64,000 nucleotides of DNA from Berghia stephanieae (lineage: Eukaryota > Mollusca > Gastropoda > Nudibranchia > Aeolidiidae). The notes beneath the pieces were generated by a model. The model saw only the letters and a list, made by a program, of their open reading frames with translations. It was not told the DNA's origin and did no database searches. The stretch covers positions 18,592,583 to 18,656,582 of the forward strand of contig CM067445.1 in NCBI GenBank assembly GCA_034508935.3, read 5' to 3'. The position numbers and the translations under genes are program-made. Numbering within the stretch: the stretch's first letter is position 1; each line of letters begins with the position of its first letter. Positions 1-51,709 of this stretch are shown here, one piece after another.

Positions 1-426
1 TGTCGGTCAACCTGGGCCAGTGGGTTCTACATTGTCATACTGACGTCTACTTATTTACAGGTCTGATAACCCTAAATTGTTATTATCGAAATTCTCTTTA
101 ACTAAACCAAAATATTAATATCCATTACAACGCTGTTAAACGATGCCCATAGTTGAGTTCGGTTATCAGACCTGCAAATATATACATGTTGGTCCACACC
201 CATGTTATCTGTTATACCCTTCTGTATCACTTGTTCTTTCCCTTGGGTTTATGTCCTAGTCTGGGGTTTCATTTGGGCCATGCCTCGAGTCTTGTGAGAG
301 TTCCATCAAAGAAGTCAAGGACACTGGCTGACAATTTTCAGCTCTAACTCTTATCTACCTACATATTGGAGTTACGTTTATATTTACGACACCCGCCAAA
401 ATCAGACAAAAGTTATGGGAGTAGAC
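1..426. other. Left edge, no feature seen
   Basis: AT-rich sequence with no convincing coding frame, RNA gene or repeat unit. The short open frames lack codon structure or splice context. Confidence 0.5.
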
Positions 427-1587
427 AGCAGTGGGGAGTGAACGTAGGACTCAGGGTGGTGTACACCAATGGGGAATGAACCTGGGACTATGGGAAGAGG
501 ATATGGAAAATGAACCTGAGACTATGGGAGATGGATACCAGTGGGAATTGAAGCCGGGCTATGGGATTTGAGTACCGAGGAGAACGAACCTGATTTTTTT
601 GTTTGTTTGTTGCTTTAGGTCTCTTCCAACACAATTGAGGTTATATGAGAGACCGCTGAAACAAAAAAACAAGCAATCTAACAAAAATACTTCAAATGTA
701 AATCAAAATCATAACCTAAAGATATCATAAGCTAAATTATAAATAACCAAGAACAAACAGGCAGAAGATTTACAGAAAAAAAATATCCCCTGTCAAAAAT
801 ACAATCACAAACCAAAGAAGCAGGATAGGCTAGTAAAGAGAAGAAACGACATCACTATCGGATCGTACACCCATGCGAACATCATAGGTATATGATTCAA
901 GGGTGATGCTCCCATCCAACCACCCGCAACGAACCTGAGACTATAGGAAGTTGGCACCAATGAGGATTGAACCTGGGACTGCGAGAGGTAGATACCAGTG
1001 GACAGTGAGCCCAGAAGGTACTTCTCTTTTTCGAAACCTACCGAAAACTTCAATAGTTATGCGAAGTGGGCATCAATGGGGAATGAACCGGGGACTCGTG
1101 AAAGGTTTGGGGTACCTAGGAGAATGAACCCGAGACTATAATAGGAGGTGGGCACCAATGGGGACTGAACCTGGGTCTGTGGGAAGAGGATATCAGTGGG
1201 AAATGAACTTGGGACCATGGGAGATGGATACCAGTGGAAATTGAAGCCGAACTATGGGATTTGGGTACCAGAGAATGAACCCGACACTATAGGAAGTGGA
1301 TTCCAATGGGGATTGAATCTGGGACTACAAGAGGTAGATACCAGTGGAGAATGAACTAAGAAGGGTCCTTCTCTTGTTCGAAACCTACCGAAATCGTCGA
1401 AAGGTATGGGAGGTTGGCACCAATGGGGAATGAACCGGGGACTCATGAAAGTGTATACCAGTGGGGAGTGAACCTGGGACTATAGGAAGAGGATATCAGT
1501 GGGAAATGAACTGGTACCCAAAAAATCCCAGTCCAGCTTCAATTCCCACTGGTATCCATCTCACAGTTCCAGGTTCCCTCCCCACTG
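427..1587. repeat. Minisatellite of about 34-bp units with a longer ~345-bp period
   Basis: Diverged units of the form GAACCTGGGACTATGGGAG, then GTACCAGTGGGAAT, repeat at about 34-36 bases. A distinctive block with CTTCTCTTTTTCGAAACC at about 967-1105 recurs at about 1313-1449, giving a higher-order period near 345 bases. SINE-X copy 1 interrupts the array at 594-927. Short inverted units appear at 1530-1587 and 2105-2235. Confidence 0.8.
594..927 (-). mobile_element. SINE-X copy 1 (334 bp) with 11-bp target duplication
   Basis: Flanked by AACGAACCTGA at 583-593 and 928-938. On the minus strand it starts GCGGGTGGTTGGATGGGAG and ends in an A-rich CAAACAAACAAAAAA tail, so it looks like a SINE inserted by target-primed reverse transcription. 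TTGGATGGGAG is identical to part of the 5S rRNA box C region. The second copy is at 3033-3367. Confidence 0.8.
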
Positions 1588-1589
1588 GT

Positions 1590-2104
1590 GTTTTTGTTTT
1601 TTGTTTTTAAGGGTTTTACGGCGCTTGCAACACTTAAGTTATATCATCAGCGCCAGTAAAAATAAAGGAAGAAATGGGTTAGTAAAAAGTTCTAGAATTA
1701 CAATTAAAGCACCCAAGAAAAAGTAAGACAAAGGGGAATTGAGAACAAATAGGGATCAGATGTAGACTCCAAGAGCATACCACCAATGTACTTAGTTTGA
1801 AATCACCTACAAGTCTCATGCAGACACAAGCCCAAAATCCAACAAAGAGGAACACACTCAAATGCTTACATTATGCATTCAAAATAAAAATAATAATACA
1901 TAACAGAGAGATGATTTACAAGGAAAAAAATATCATCTCCCAAAACAATAACTATGCATTTGACTGTTTCCCTCCCAGCTAGGATTCCGGCCAGTGCCAG
2001 GACAAAACCAAGTAATCTCATTCCGAGACAAAGACAGAAAGCATGTTGGAAAACAGATATAAGGGGATAGAAGACACAGTATGTACCTCCCTGCCCGCTA
2101 TCCC
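1590..2104 (-). mobile_element. SINE-A copy, near full length
   Basis: Minus orientation. Begins in the CCTCCCTGCCC head region near 2104, lacks the last part of the head, and ends in the tail GCAAGCGCCGTAAAACCC with T/G-rich complement at 1590. It sits inside the minisatellite. SINE-A is about 526 bases in its intact copies. Confidence 0.75.
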
Positions 2105-2235
2105 CACTGGTGGACACTTCGATGAGTCCCAGGTTCATTCCCCATTGGTGCCCACCTCCTATAGTGTCAGGTTCATTCTCCTCAGTACCTAAACCCCATT
2201 GTCTGCCTTCAATTCCCAGTGGTATCCATCTCCCT
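2105..2235. repeat. Inverted block of the minisatellite
   Basis: The complement of the 427-1587 units (CCCAGGTTCATTCCCCATTG and similar), so the array is present in both orientations around the SINE-A copy. Confidence 0.65.
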
Positions 2236-2430
2236 AGCTGGGTGGGGATCCTGACCTCCCATAGTGGGCAGGGAGGTACATGCGTGTCTTCTATTCTCCC
2301 ATACCCGTTTCCCAATTGTTTCCTGTCATTGTCTTGGAATGAGATTACTTAGTTTTGTCCTGCTCCTTGGCTGGGAGGGAAACAGTCGAATGTATAGTTA
2401 TAGTTTTGGGAGATGATATTTTTTTCCTTC
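2236..2430 (+). mobile_element. SINE-A head fragment, opposite orientation
   Basis: The head AGCTGGGTGGGGATCCTGAC, running to TTTTGGGAGATGATATT, is on the plus strand. It forms an inverted repeat with the adjacent minus-strand fragment 2427-2578. Confidence 0.7.
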
Positions 2431-2652
2431 CAGCTAGGACTCCGGCCAGTACCAGGACAAAACCAAGTAATCTCATTCCGAGACAAACACAGAAAGCATG
2501 TTGGAAAACAGATATAAGGAGATAGAAGACACAGTATGTACCTCCCTGCCCGCTATGGGAGGTCAGGATCCCGACCCAGGAAAGCAGGTTGGAAAACATA
2601 TAGGGGGATAGGAGACACAGTAAGCGCCTCCCTGCCCACTGTGGGAGGACAA
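2427..2652 (-). mobile_element. Two tandem SINE-A head fragments
   Basis: 2427-2578 runs from the CTGGCCGGAGTCC region to the GGGATCCTGACC head. 2579-2652 repeats the terminal GGGGGATAGGAGACACAG head again. Both are minus-oriented and truncated. Confidence 0.65.
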
Positions 2653-3032
2653 AAGACCCATCCAGTCCATCCTTTTGGAACGTTTCCCTGGTCGAAAGAT
2701 GATAGGAAGATAATTTGTTTTGTTTGTTTTTAAGTTTTAAGGGTTTGTCGGTGCTTGCAACACATGAAGGTAATGAGTAATATCAGCGCCAGTAAAAAGG
2801 AAGAAAATGGGTAGTAAAAGTTCTAGAATTACAATGAAAGCACCGAAAAAAAGGAAAGACAAATGGGAACGTGTTCATAAATAGCAAACAGATGTAGATT
2901 CCAAGATCACACTATCAAAGTACTTAGTTTGAGATCACCTAAAAGTCTCATCCAGACACAAGCACAGGTCCCTACGGAGGAATACACTCAAATGTCTCCG
3001 AATCATATATAATATTGTGCATAACAGAGATG

Positions 3033-3367
3033 TTTGTTTGTTGCTTTAGGTCTCTTCCAACACAATTGAGGTTATATGAGAGACCGCTGAAACAAAAAAA
3101 ACAAGCAATCTAACAAAAATAGTACAAATGTCAATCAAAATCATAACCTAAAGATATCATAAGCTAAATATAAATAACCAAGAACAAACAGGCAGAGGAT
3201 TTACAGGAAAAAAAATATCCCCTGTCAAAAATACAATCACAAACCAAAGAAGCAGGATAGGCTAGTAAAGAGAAGAAGAAACGACATCACTATCGGATCG
3301 TACACCCATGCGAACATCATAGGTATATGATTCAAGGGTGATGCTCCCATCCAACCACCCGCCTTAT
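3033..3367 (-). mobile_element. SINE-X copy 2 (335 bp) with 12-bp target duplication
   Basis: Flanked by ATAACAGAGATG at 3021-3032 and 3368-3379, which lie in the body of an older SINE-A copy. About 97% similar to copy 1 by eye, with a slightly longer 5' end (CCTTAT before the duplication). Confidence 0.85.
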
Positions 3368-3660
3368 ATAACAGAGATGATTTACAAGGAAAAAATATCA
3401 TCTCCCAAAACTATCTATACATTTGACTGTTTCCTTCTCAGCAAGGGCATCCGGCCAGGGCCAGGACAAAACCAAGTACGGAGGAATACACTCAAATGTC
3501 TCCAAATCATATATAATATGTAAACAAAACAATATAGTGCATAACAGAGATGATTTACAAGGAAAAAATATCATCTCTCAAAATTATCTATACATTTCTC
3601 AGCAAGGGCATCCGGCCAGGGCCGGGACAAAACCAAGTAATCTCATTCCAAGACAAAGAT

Positions 3661-4190
3661 TTGTTGTTTTTGTTTTTAAGGGTTTTACAGCGCTTGCAAC
3701 ACATTAAGGTCATATCAGCGCCAGTAAAAAGGAAGAAACTGAGATAGTAAAATGTGCTAGAATTACAATTAAAGCACAAAAGAAAAGGTAAGACAAAGGG
3801 GAATTGGTTCATCAAATTAAAAGGGAACAGATGTAGATTCCAAGAGCACACCGCCGATGTACTTAGTTTGAGATCATCTTAAAGTTTCATCCAGACACAA
3901 GCGCAGGCCCTAACTAAGAGGAATACACTCAAATGTTTACCAATCATATAATATAATATGTAAACTGAACATAATACAATGCATAACAGAGAGATGATTT
4001 ACAAGGAAAAAAATATCATCTCCCAAAACTATAACTATACATTTGACCGTTTCCCTCCCAGCCAAGGATCAGGACAAAACTAAGTCATTCCAAGACAATG
4101 ACAGGAAACAATTAGAAAACATTTATGGGGGGATAGAAGACACAGCATGTACCTCCCTGCCCACTATGGGAGGTCAAGATCCCCACCCAA
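3661..4190 (-). mobile_element. SINE-A full-length copy (530 bp) with 11-bp target duplication
   Basis: Flanked by AAGACAAAGAT at 3650-3660 and 4191-4201, inside an older SINE-A. The plus strand starts with the TTTGTTTTTAAGGGTTTTAC tail complement and ends at the GGGGATCTTGACCTCCC head complement. This fixes the element boundaries. Confidence 0.85.
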
Positions 4191-4423
4191 AAGACAAAGA
4201 TAGCACGTTGGAAAACAGATAAAGGGGGATAGAAGACACAGTATGTACCTCCCTGCCCACTATGGGAGATGCTAGGAAGAGGAAAGTGTGGATATGAGCT
4301 AATTCTTGACCAAATACCGTATCTTAATACATTTAGCAGAGAACCCGTCTGTCACAGAGGCTTTACTCTTAACGAGATTCTAAATCAGCTTTAGAACTCC
4401 TTACTCAGACCATAATTATTTTT

Positions 4424-4878
4424 TGTTAAGGGTTTTACGGCGCTGGCAACACATTTAGGTCAAAAAGAGCCAGTAAAAGGAAGAAAATGGGACAGTAAAA
4501 AGGTCTAGCATTACAATAAGAGCATCCGAGAATAAGGAAGACAAAGGGGAATTGGTTCAAACAGGGAACAGATGTAGATTACAGGAGCACACTATCAGTG
4601 TACTTAGTTTGAGATCACAAAATTTCTCATCCAGACATGAGCATAGGTCTCCAAGAGGAACACACTCAATTGTTTACAAATCATACATATGTAAAAGGAA
4701 AAATAAAACTGCATAATAGATGATTTACAAGGAAAACTATACATTTGACCGTTTCCCTCCCAGCCAGGGCCATCTCATTCCAAGACAAAGACAGAAAGCA
4801 AGCTGGAAAACAGATATAGGGGGGAAAGACGCAGTATGTACCGCCCTGCCCACTATGGGAGGTCAGGAACCCCACCAG
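4424..4878 (-). mobile_element. SINE-A copy with 17-bp target duplication
   Basis: Flanked by AGACCATAATTATTTTT at 4407-4423 and 4879-4895. About 455 bases, with small internal deletions relative to the 526-base copies. Confidence 0.85.
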
Positions 4879-5013
4879 AGACCATAATTATTTTTAGCAA
4901 TTCGTTTCGATTCTGCCGAGTGCCCCTGTCAGATATACGTAATTAATTTCAATTAAAAAATAGGCTACAAGGAAATGACAACAATAGAAAAGATTGCAAG
5001 GCTGTGGACCAGT

Positions 5014-5500
5014 TGAAAGTTTTTAAGGGTTTTACGGCGCATGCGACACATTTAGATCATTTCAGCGCCAATAAAAAGGAAGAAAAAATATAATTTACAA
5101 TTGAAAGCACACAAGAAAAAGTAAGACAAAGGGAATGGATTAAATAGGGAACAGATGTAGATTCCAATAGCACACTATCAGTGTATTAGTCTGAGATCAC
5201 AAAGTCTCATACAGGCACAAGCACAGGTCCCCTACTAAAAGGAATACCAAATGTTAACAAATCATATATATTATTATTATTATTATATATATGAAACGGA
5301 TAATTTACAAGAACAAAAAACAAAATCTCCCAAAACTGTTTCCCTCCCAATTATGGTATCTAGCTAGGGCCAGTACAAAACCAAGTAATCTCATTCCAAG
5401 ACAAAAACAGAAAGCATGGTGGAAAACAGATATAGGGGGATAGAAGACGGTAAATGCCTCCCTGCCCACTTTGGGAGGTCAGGAACCCCAACCAGGATCA
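5014..5500 (-). mobile_element. SINE-A copy
   Basis: Tail complement TTTTTAAGGGTTTTACGGCG near 5019; head GGTTGGGGTTCCTGACC near 5500. It carries a small (ATT)n expansion at about 5270-5285. No clear target duplication was seen. Confidence 0.75.
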
Positions 5501-5781
5501 GTGAATGGCCCAGGGGCGTTTAACATTCCCTGCACCCTGAAAGCAAAAGTTGTTAAAATAAATGTTACACAAAAAGGAATTAGCAACTCATGGGTATTTT
5601 AAAATGCAATTTTTATTTACAAAGCCAAAAAGTCATTGCATAATCATTATGCCCTTTATTCTAAAACCAGCATTCAATGCCTTCTGCTTCTGAGAATACG
5701 TCAAAGCAATTTTCAAAAGTAAATGGAATGACACTGTCCTTACTTAATTCTTAATAATGGACAGACAAATATCCACAATAC

Positions 5782-6182
5782 GATAGCTGCCAACCCACCA
5801 AGAGGGAGTTTTGGTAAAAAAATCAGGGAAATTCAGAAAGAAATCAGGGAGATACATAAATAATTTAATTACAATCGATATCAGCCATGTAGAGCTATTT
5901 AACTTCACTAAAAAGAACGGATTCGGTATCGGCCTTTCCGATTATAAATCTACCACAATACCAAACGACTTAAACTCACTTCCGTTTACAAAATGGAGGA
6001 CTGGAATTTCACGTACGTTACCGAAAGAACTGAAAAGACCCGCATGGTGGGCTAACATGGGTTCTAGGCCTGGGCCTACAGTCAGGCTACCGCACGATAA
6101 TGCGGGAGATCGGTGTGACGGGCGGGAGACGAACTAAAAATGCGGGAGTCTCCCGCAAATTTCGGTAGGATTGGCAGCTATG
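5782..6182. mobile_element. Foldback/MITE-like element, 401 bp
   Basis: Ends are inverted (TAGCTGCCAACCC at 5784; GGATTGGCAGCTA ending at 6180) and flanked by CAATAC direct repeats at 5776-5781 and 6183-6188. An inner hairpin TGCGGGAGTCTCCCGCA lies near 6140-6157. There is no transposase frame. Confidence 0.6.
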
Positions 6183-6400
6183 CAATACCATTTATTGCTA
6201 AAACAACATAAAACCTATACTGTTAATGTTTAAAATCCCCCTGCTCCCCCTCTATCAAGAAGAAATCCATTCGATGCATAAAATGGTTCTGAATCAATTA
6301 ACAATAGCAAATTTCCATCTTAAAAAAAAAAGAACCAAAACGGTTTATAACTATAAAATGCTAAGAGAACAGATTCTACAGTTTGAAAACATGCCCATTG

Positions 6401-7206
6401 TTTGTTTGTATTTATGTTTTTAAGGGTTTTACGGCGCTTGCAACACATTTAGGTTATATCAGCGCCAGTAAAAAGGAAGAAAATGGGATAGTAAAAAGTT
6501 ATAGAATTACAATTAAAGCACCCAAGAAAAAGTAAGACATAGGGGAACTGGGAACAAATAGAGATCAGATGTAGATTCCAAGAGCATACCACCGATGTAC
6601 TTAGTTTGAGATCACCTAAAAGTCTCATCCAGACAAGCACAGGTCCCAACTATGAGGAATACGTTTGTTTTTTTTTAATGTTTTTAAGGGTTTTACGGCG
6701 CTTGCAACACATTTAGGTTATATCAGCGCCAGTAAAAAGGAAGAAAATGGGATAGTAAAAAGTTATAGAATTACAATTAAAGCACCCAAGAAAAAGTAAG
6801 ACATAGGGGAACTGGGAACAAATAGAGATCAGATGTAGATTCCAAGAGCATACCACCGATGTACTTAGTTGAGATCACCTAAAAGTCTCATCCAGACAAG
6901 CACAGGTCCCAACTATGAGGAATACACTCAAATGTTTACCAATAATATAATATAACATGTAAACTCAACATAATGCAATGCATAACAGAGAGATGATTTA
7001 CAAGGAAAAAAATATCATCTCCCAAAACTATAACTATACATTCGACTGTTTCCCTCCCAGACAAGGAGCTCCGGCAAGGATCAGGACACAACTAAGTAAT
7101 CTCATTCCAAGACAATGACAGGAAACAATTGGGAAACGGGTATGGGGGGATAGAAGACACAGCATGTACCTCCCTGCCCACTATGGGAGGTCAGGATCCC
7201 CACCCA
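6401..7206 (-). mobile_element. SINE-A one-and-a-half dimer inside one 16-bp target duplication
   Basis: Flanked by GAAAACATGCCCATTG at 6385-6400 and 7207-7222. It holds a full unit (about 6686-7206) followed, in element orientation, by a 5'-truncated second unit (about 6401-6661). The two overlap regions are almost identical. See findings. Confidence 0.85.
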
Positions 7207-7222
7207 GAAAACATGCCCATTG

Positions 7223-9416
7223 ACTAACCCTCAGATACGAAATAATAAATGTGAACCTGGCCTTAGTAACTATAAAATCTTTTCCAATCAGAATCCAAGT
7301 TGCAAATAGGTTTTATACTATGGATCAGGTTAACTATTTTTTTCTTCTTAATATACACCTTGACTACACTACCATTCTCAACTACGTAAATAATACACTA
7401 TCATTCCATTCACTTTTACATCAAACTTTAGACGCCGATTGGCTTTTATTTCTTTTGCTCAAATAAATAGTCGAAATAGTTTCCCCCAAATTAAATTTGA
7501 ATTTACAAAATGGAGATTTTATATTGTTATTTTTATTATTTTCTTTTGGTGATGCCGAAAGTTGAGGGAAAATTTAAATCTTACTCCGAAATTCAAAAGC
7601 AGAATATTCCTTCTCACCCAAAACAACGTCATATTCTTACTTGATAAAAACAAGTAAACCTCCACCCCTTTTCTTTGTTTTTATTTTATTTTATTTTTTT
7701 CATTTTATTTCAGTGGTAACCTGAGAAACAACCTTCATGCATAATATATATTACTCCCATTAATAATTCTCTTCCAACTCAGACCTTGATGGTCATGGTG
7801 CATACAATGCAAAGTAATGAATTTGTAGCGAGAAATTTGTTGAGATGAATAAATAAGACAATACAACTATTTACAGGACACAACAAATTGTGTTTATGGT
7901 TAAAGAATACAAGTAATACATTCTGTAATGCAATTTTCTTATGTATAGAGGTATCTAAACTGTCAGTCATACTCTTCCAATCTAATGGACAACTTCTTAA
8001 TCCGAAAGATGACCCTTTCATTCTTTAAAAAGGTAGATACAACACAACTCCATTTTTAAATGACTGGACAATCTTTATGTTGAAAAACGGCAGCATTCGT
8101 GTTTCTGCAACCCCGAGTGACATGGTGTAAATGTGAAATCAATCAACATGAGCAATACATTTAGGACATTTTAAATAAGGCATCAATTAATGTAACAGAC
8201 AAAACCAATCACCTAAATTATAGCAATGCGAAATCATTTAATGAGTTTAAAAATCAAATCAAAATCGTTAGGAAAATAAAATAAAACAAAATGCCATGTT
8301 CAATAATAATGCTAAATCAAACTATAGTTAAAGATAAATTCTGCTCAGACATAAATATGAAAATAAAAGAGAAAATAAATCTATTTACAAAATTGTAGTT
8401 TGTACAGAATTTGCAGTCGAGTGGTTTCATTGGACTATGGTCCAGTGTTCCATACTTTTATCCATTCTATGGCTGCTGACAGTGGAGCAGGTAAATTGGG
8501 TTATCAATACCCTGCATACAAAATAAGGAAAAAATATGTCAACCAAACGTCTCACCAAATCAATGACTATCCATAAGAGTGCAATGAGAAATATTTACTT
8601 ATGGTAAGGAATGAGTTTTATGGCATTTCCTTGCACCAATAAATCAAGGAAGATCGTTGGAGAACGACCCTGTTTTCTTCCACGCCTCAAGCATACCCCT
8701 TACAAAGCATTACATGTGAAAGGAATTTGGTTCATAGTAGATTCATTGTTTTAATAGCAAATCAAAAAAAAAAAAAAAAACATAAGTCAATTGGCTTAAT
8801 AAGCCTTATTCATTACATATTCATTTGCTGGAGTATGCAGGAAAAATTATATAGTATCTTATATACATAATCATAGTAATTGTAATATTTTCAAAATCTG
8901 TCCCCTACCTGATTTACAGAATCACACACACAAAGGACAACACATTCACTCTATTTGTATCAGTCTCAATCATAAAAAAAAAAATATGGCCGTATACATA
9001 TATTCCCCATTTCTCTTCCAGTGGAACAATGGGTTCAATTGAGTTTCGACAATGATGGGGAAAGAATGCAAGCTACATCCCCGTCAGTCTTGTACAGAAA
9101 TGCTGCAAGGCCAGTGTACACGATGAAATATAGAGCATATGAAGAAGAATTTCTATCATATTACCAGGGATTTGTCCTTGATGAGTAGAATAGAGGCTGC
9201 AATTCTGCCTTGGTTATCAAATGGAGTGAAATCCGAATGATCCGTTTGAATTACCTCCTTTTTCCATTCCATTGATTCATCCATCAGTTATGTGGGATCA
9301 TTTCCCCCTCTGATCAACATTTTATTATTTACAAGTCCACGCAATTGACATTGCTGAATATTCACATCACACATGGATCAATTTAACTAGAAAATATAAC
9401 CTAAGTTCAACAAATT
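7223..9416. other. 3' flank of eIF4G, includes its 3' UTR
   Basis: AT-rich, with no recognisable gene or repeat family apart from short A runs (8765-8781, 8978-8989). The part next to 9416 must include the eIF4G 3' UTR, but its end is not visible from sequence. Confidence 0.5.
9321..9326 (-). terminator. Candidate proximal poly(A) signal of eIF4G
   Basis: AATAAA on the minus strand, about 91 bases after the stop codon. It is only a candidate because the flank is AT-rich and other 3' ends further downstream are possible. Confidence 0.3.
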
Positions 9417-50674
<41,258 letters not shown>

Positions 50675-51709
50675 ATTGAAATTTTAACCTTTTACTTTTA
50701 TTCCGTGTCAAAAATGAAATACTAAAAGGCGCATCGGTAATTAAGTAAAATAAAATAGTCGAAACAAAACTAGCAATTTTAAAGTGAAGTGTGTCACCAC
50801 ATCATAAAAAAATCCTGAGGTAGCAGCAACCCGCCAAAACAACACCGACAGGCAGGCGACTTTAAAATTTTCTATTTTTCAATTCTTAGTGTGCTTACCA
50901 AATGGTCACAAGTCAAAACCATCCAATGAGCTGACACGCATTGTTGTCTGAGTTTGAGTATTGAATAAAATGATTACACGCCGAACACCCCATTGTTTAC
51001 TAGGCCATGTGCACCACCAACGTTGCATAAGCCCCAGCCCTCTCTCGATTGCTATAGTAGTAAGTAACATAGATAACAAAGGACGTAGACTGTGATAAGT
51101 AACGTAAGTAATGCTCAAGGGTCTACACAAGCCGTGAGAACAAAACGACCAGGGTAGAGATAAAGAAACTCGAGGGTTCGCGGATTAAAAATAAAGAGGG
51201 ACCGGTCACTCCATGAACGAAGAAGGTGAATATGGCCTGGGGTTAGCGGGCAATTTAAAATTAGCATGAAGTTTAAAGTTTAAATCCGACCACGTGCTTT
51301 CAGCATTGAGTATTGGTATTGTTGAGACGAAAATAAGACAAAGGTTCTACCCGTTTAGTATAATGCGTAATCATAGCCAACTGGTCAAAGAGCTAAAACG
51401 GGACACTCTAACGCATACTACCGTCATGACCTAAAACAGCAGTATGTTTGGACTATTATATACTAATATCATCTAAATTTAGAGCTTTTTCTGTACCTTG
51501 TTCCAATCAGCTAGTCAAAAAAGTATAATTCTGGACACGAAAGAGTCATTTCCATACATATAAACAGTCCAATCAATTTATCTTCTAAATTTTCTCTAAG
51601 AGTGCCAAATCGGGAGTCCGGGTTTTATCAGGACAGTTGGCTACTACACCGAATGGTCTCGGTGCGCTGTATTAATGAAAAATAAGAACAATTTTATTTT
51701 ACATTGTTG
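50675..51709. other. 5' flank of eIF4G
   Basis: Must contain the 5' UTR and promoter. I see no TATA box or clear 5' TOP motif at a supportable position, and no repeat. The GC content rises slightly around 50820-50860. Confidence 0.5.

Larger units (their letters stand above)
2703..4268 (-). mobile_element. SINE-A copy with internal duplication, split by two younger insertions
   Basis: Tail at 2703-2760. A segment beginning ACGGAGGAATACACTCAAAT occurs at about 2974 and again at about 3478, so part of the body is duplicated in tandem. SINE-X copy 2 interrupts it (3033-3367), as does a full SINE-A (3661-4190). The remaining head lies at about 4202-4268. Confidence 0.7.

Noticed and set aside
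427-2600. Repeated GGGACTATGGGAG units looked briefly like a CRISPR-type array or repeated open frames of up to 149 codons.
   Set aside because: There are no constant repeats with unique spacers; units are diverged and contiguous, and the context is animal, so it is a minisatellite.
7779-8021. 80-codon minus-strand open frame downstream of eIF4G.
   Set aside because: No recognisable domain, AT-rich composition, and it may lie in the 3' UTR or flank; there is no supporting signal.
50675-50900. Possible 5' TOP or IRES element upstream of the eIF4G start codon.
   Set aside because: The transcription start is unknown, and no pyrimidine tract or structure can be placed with support.
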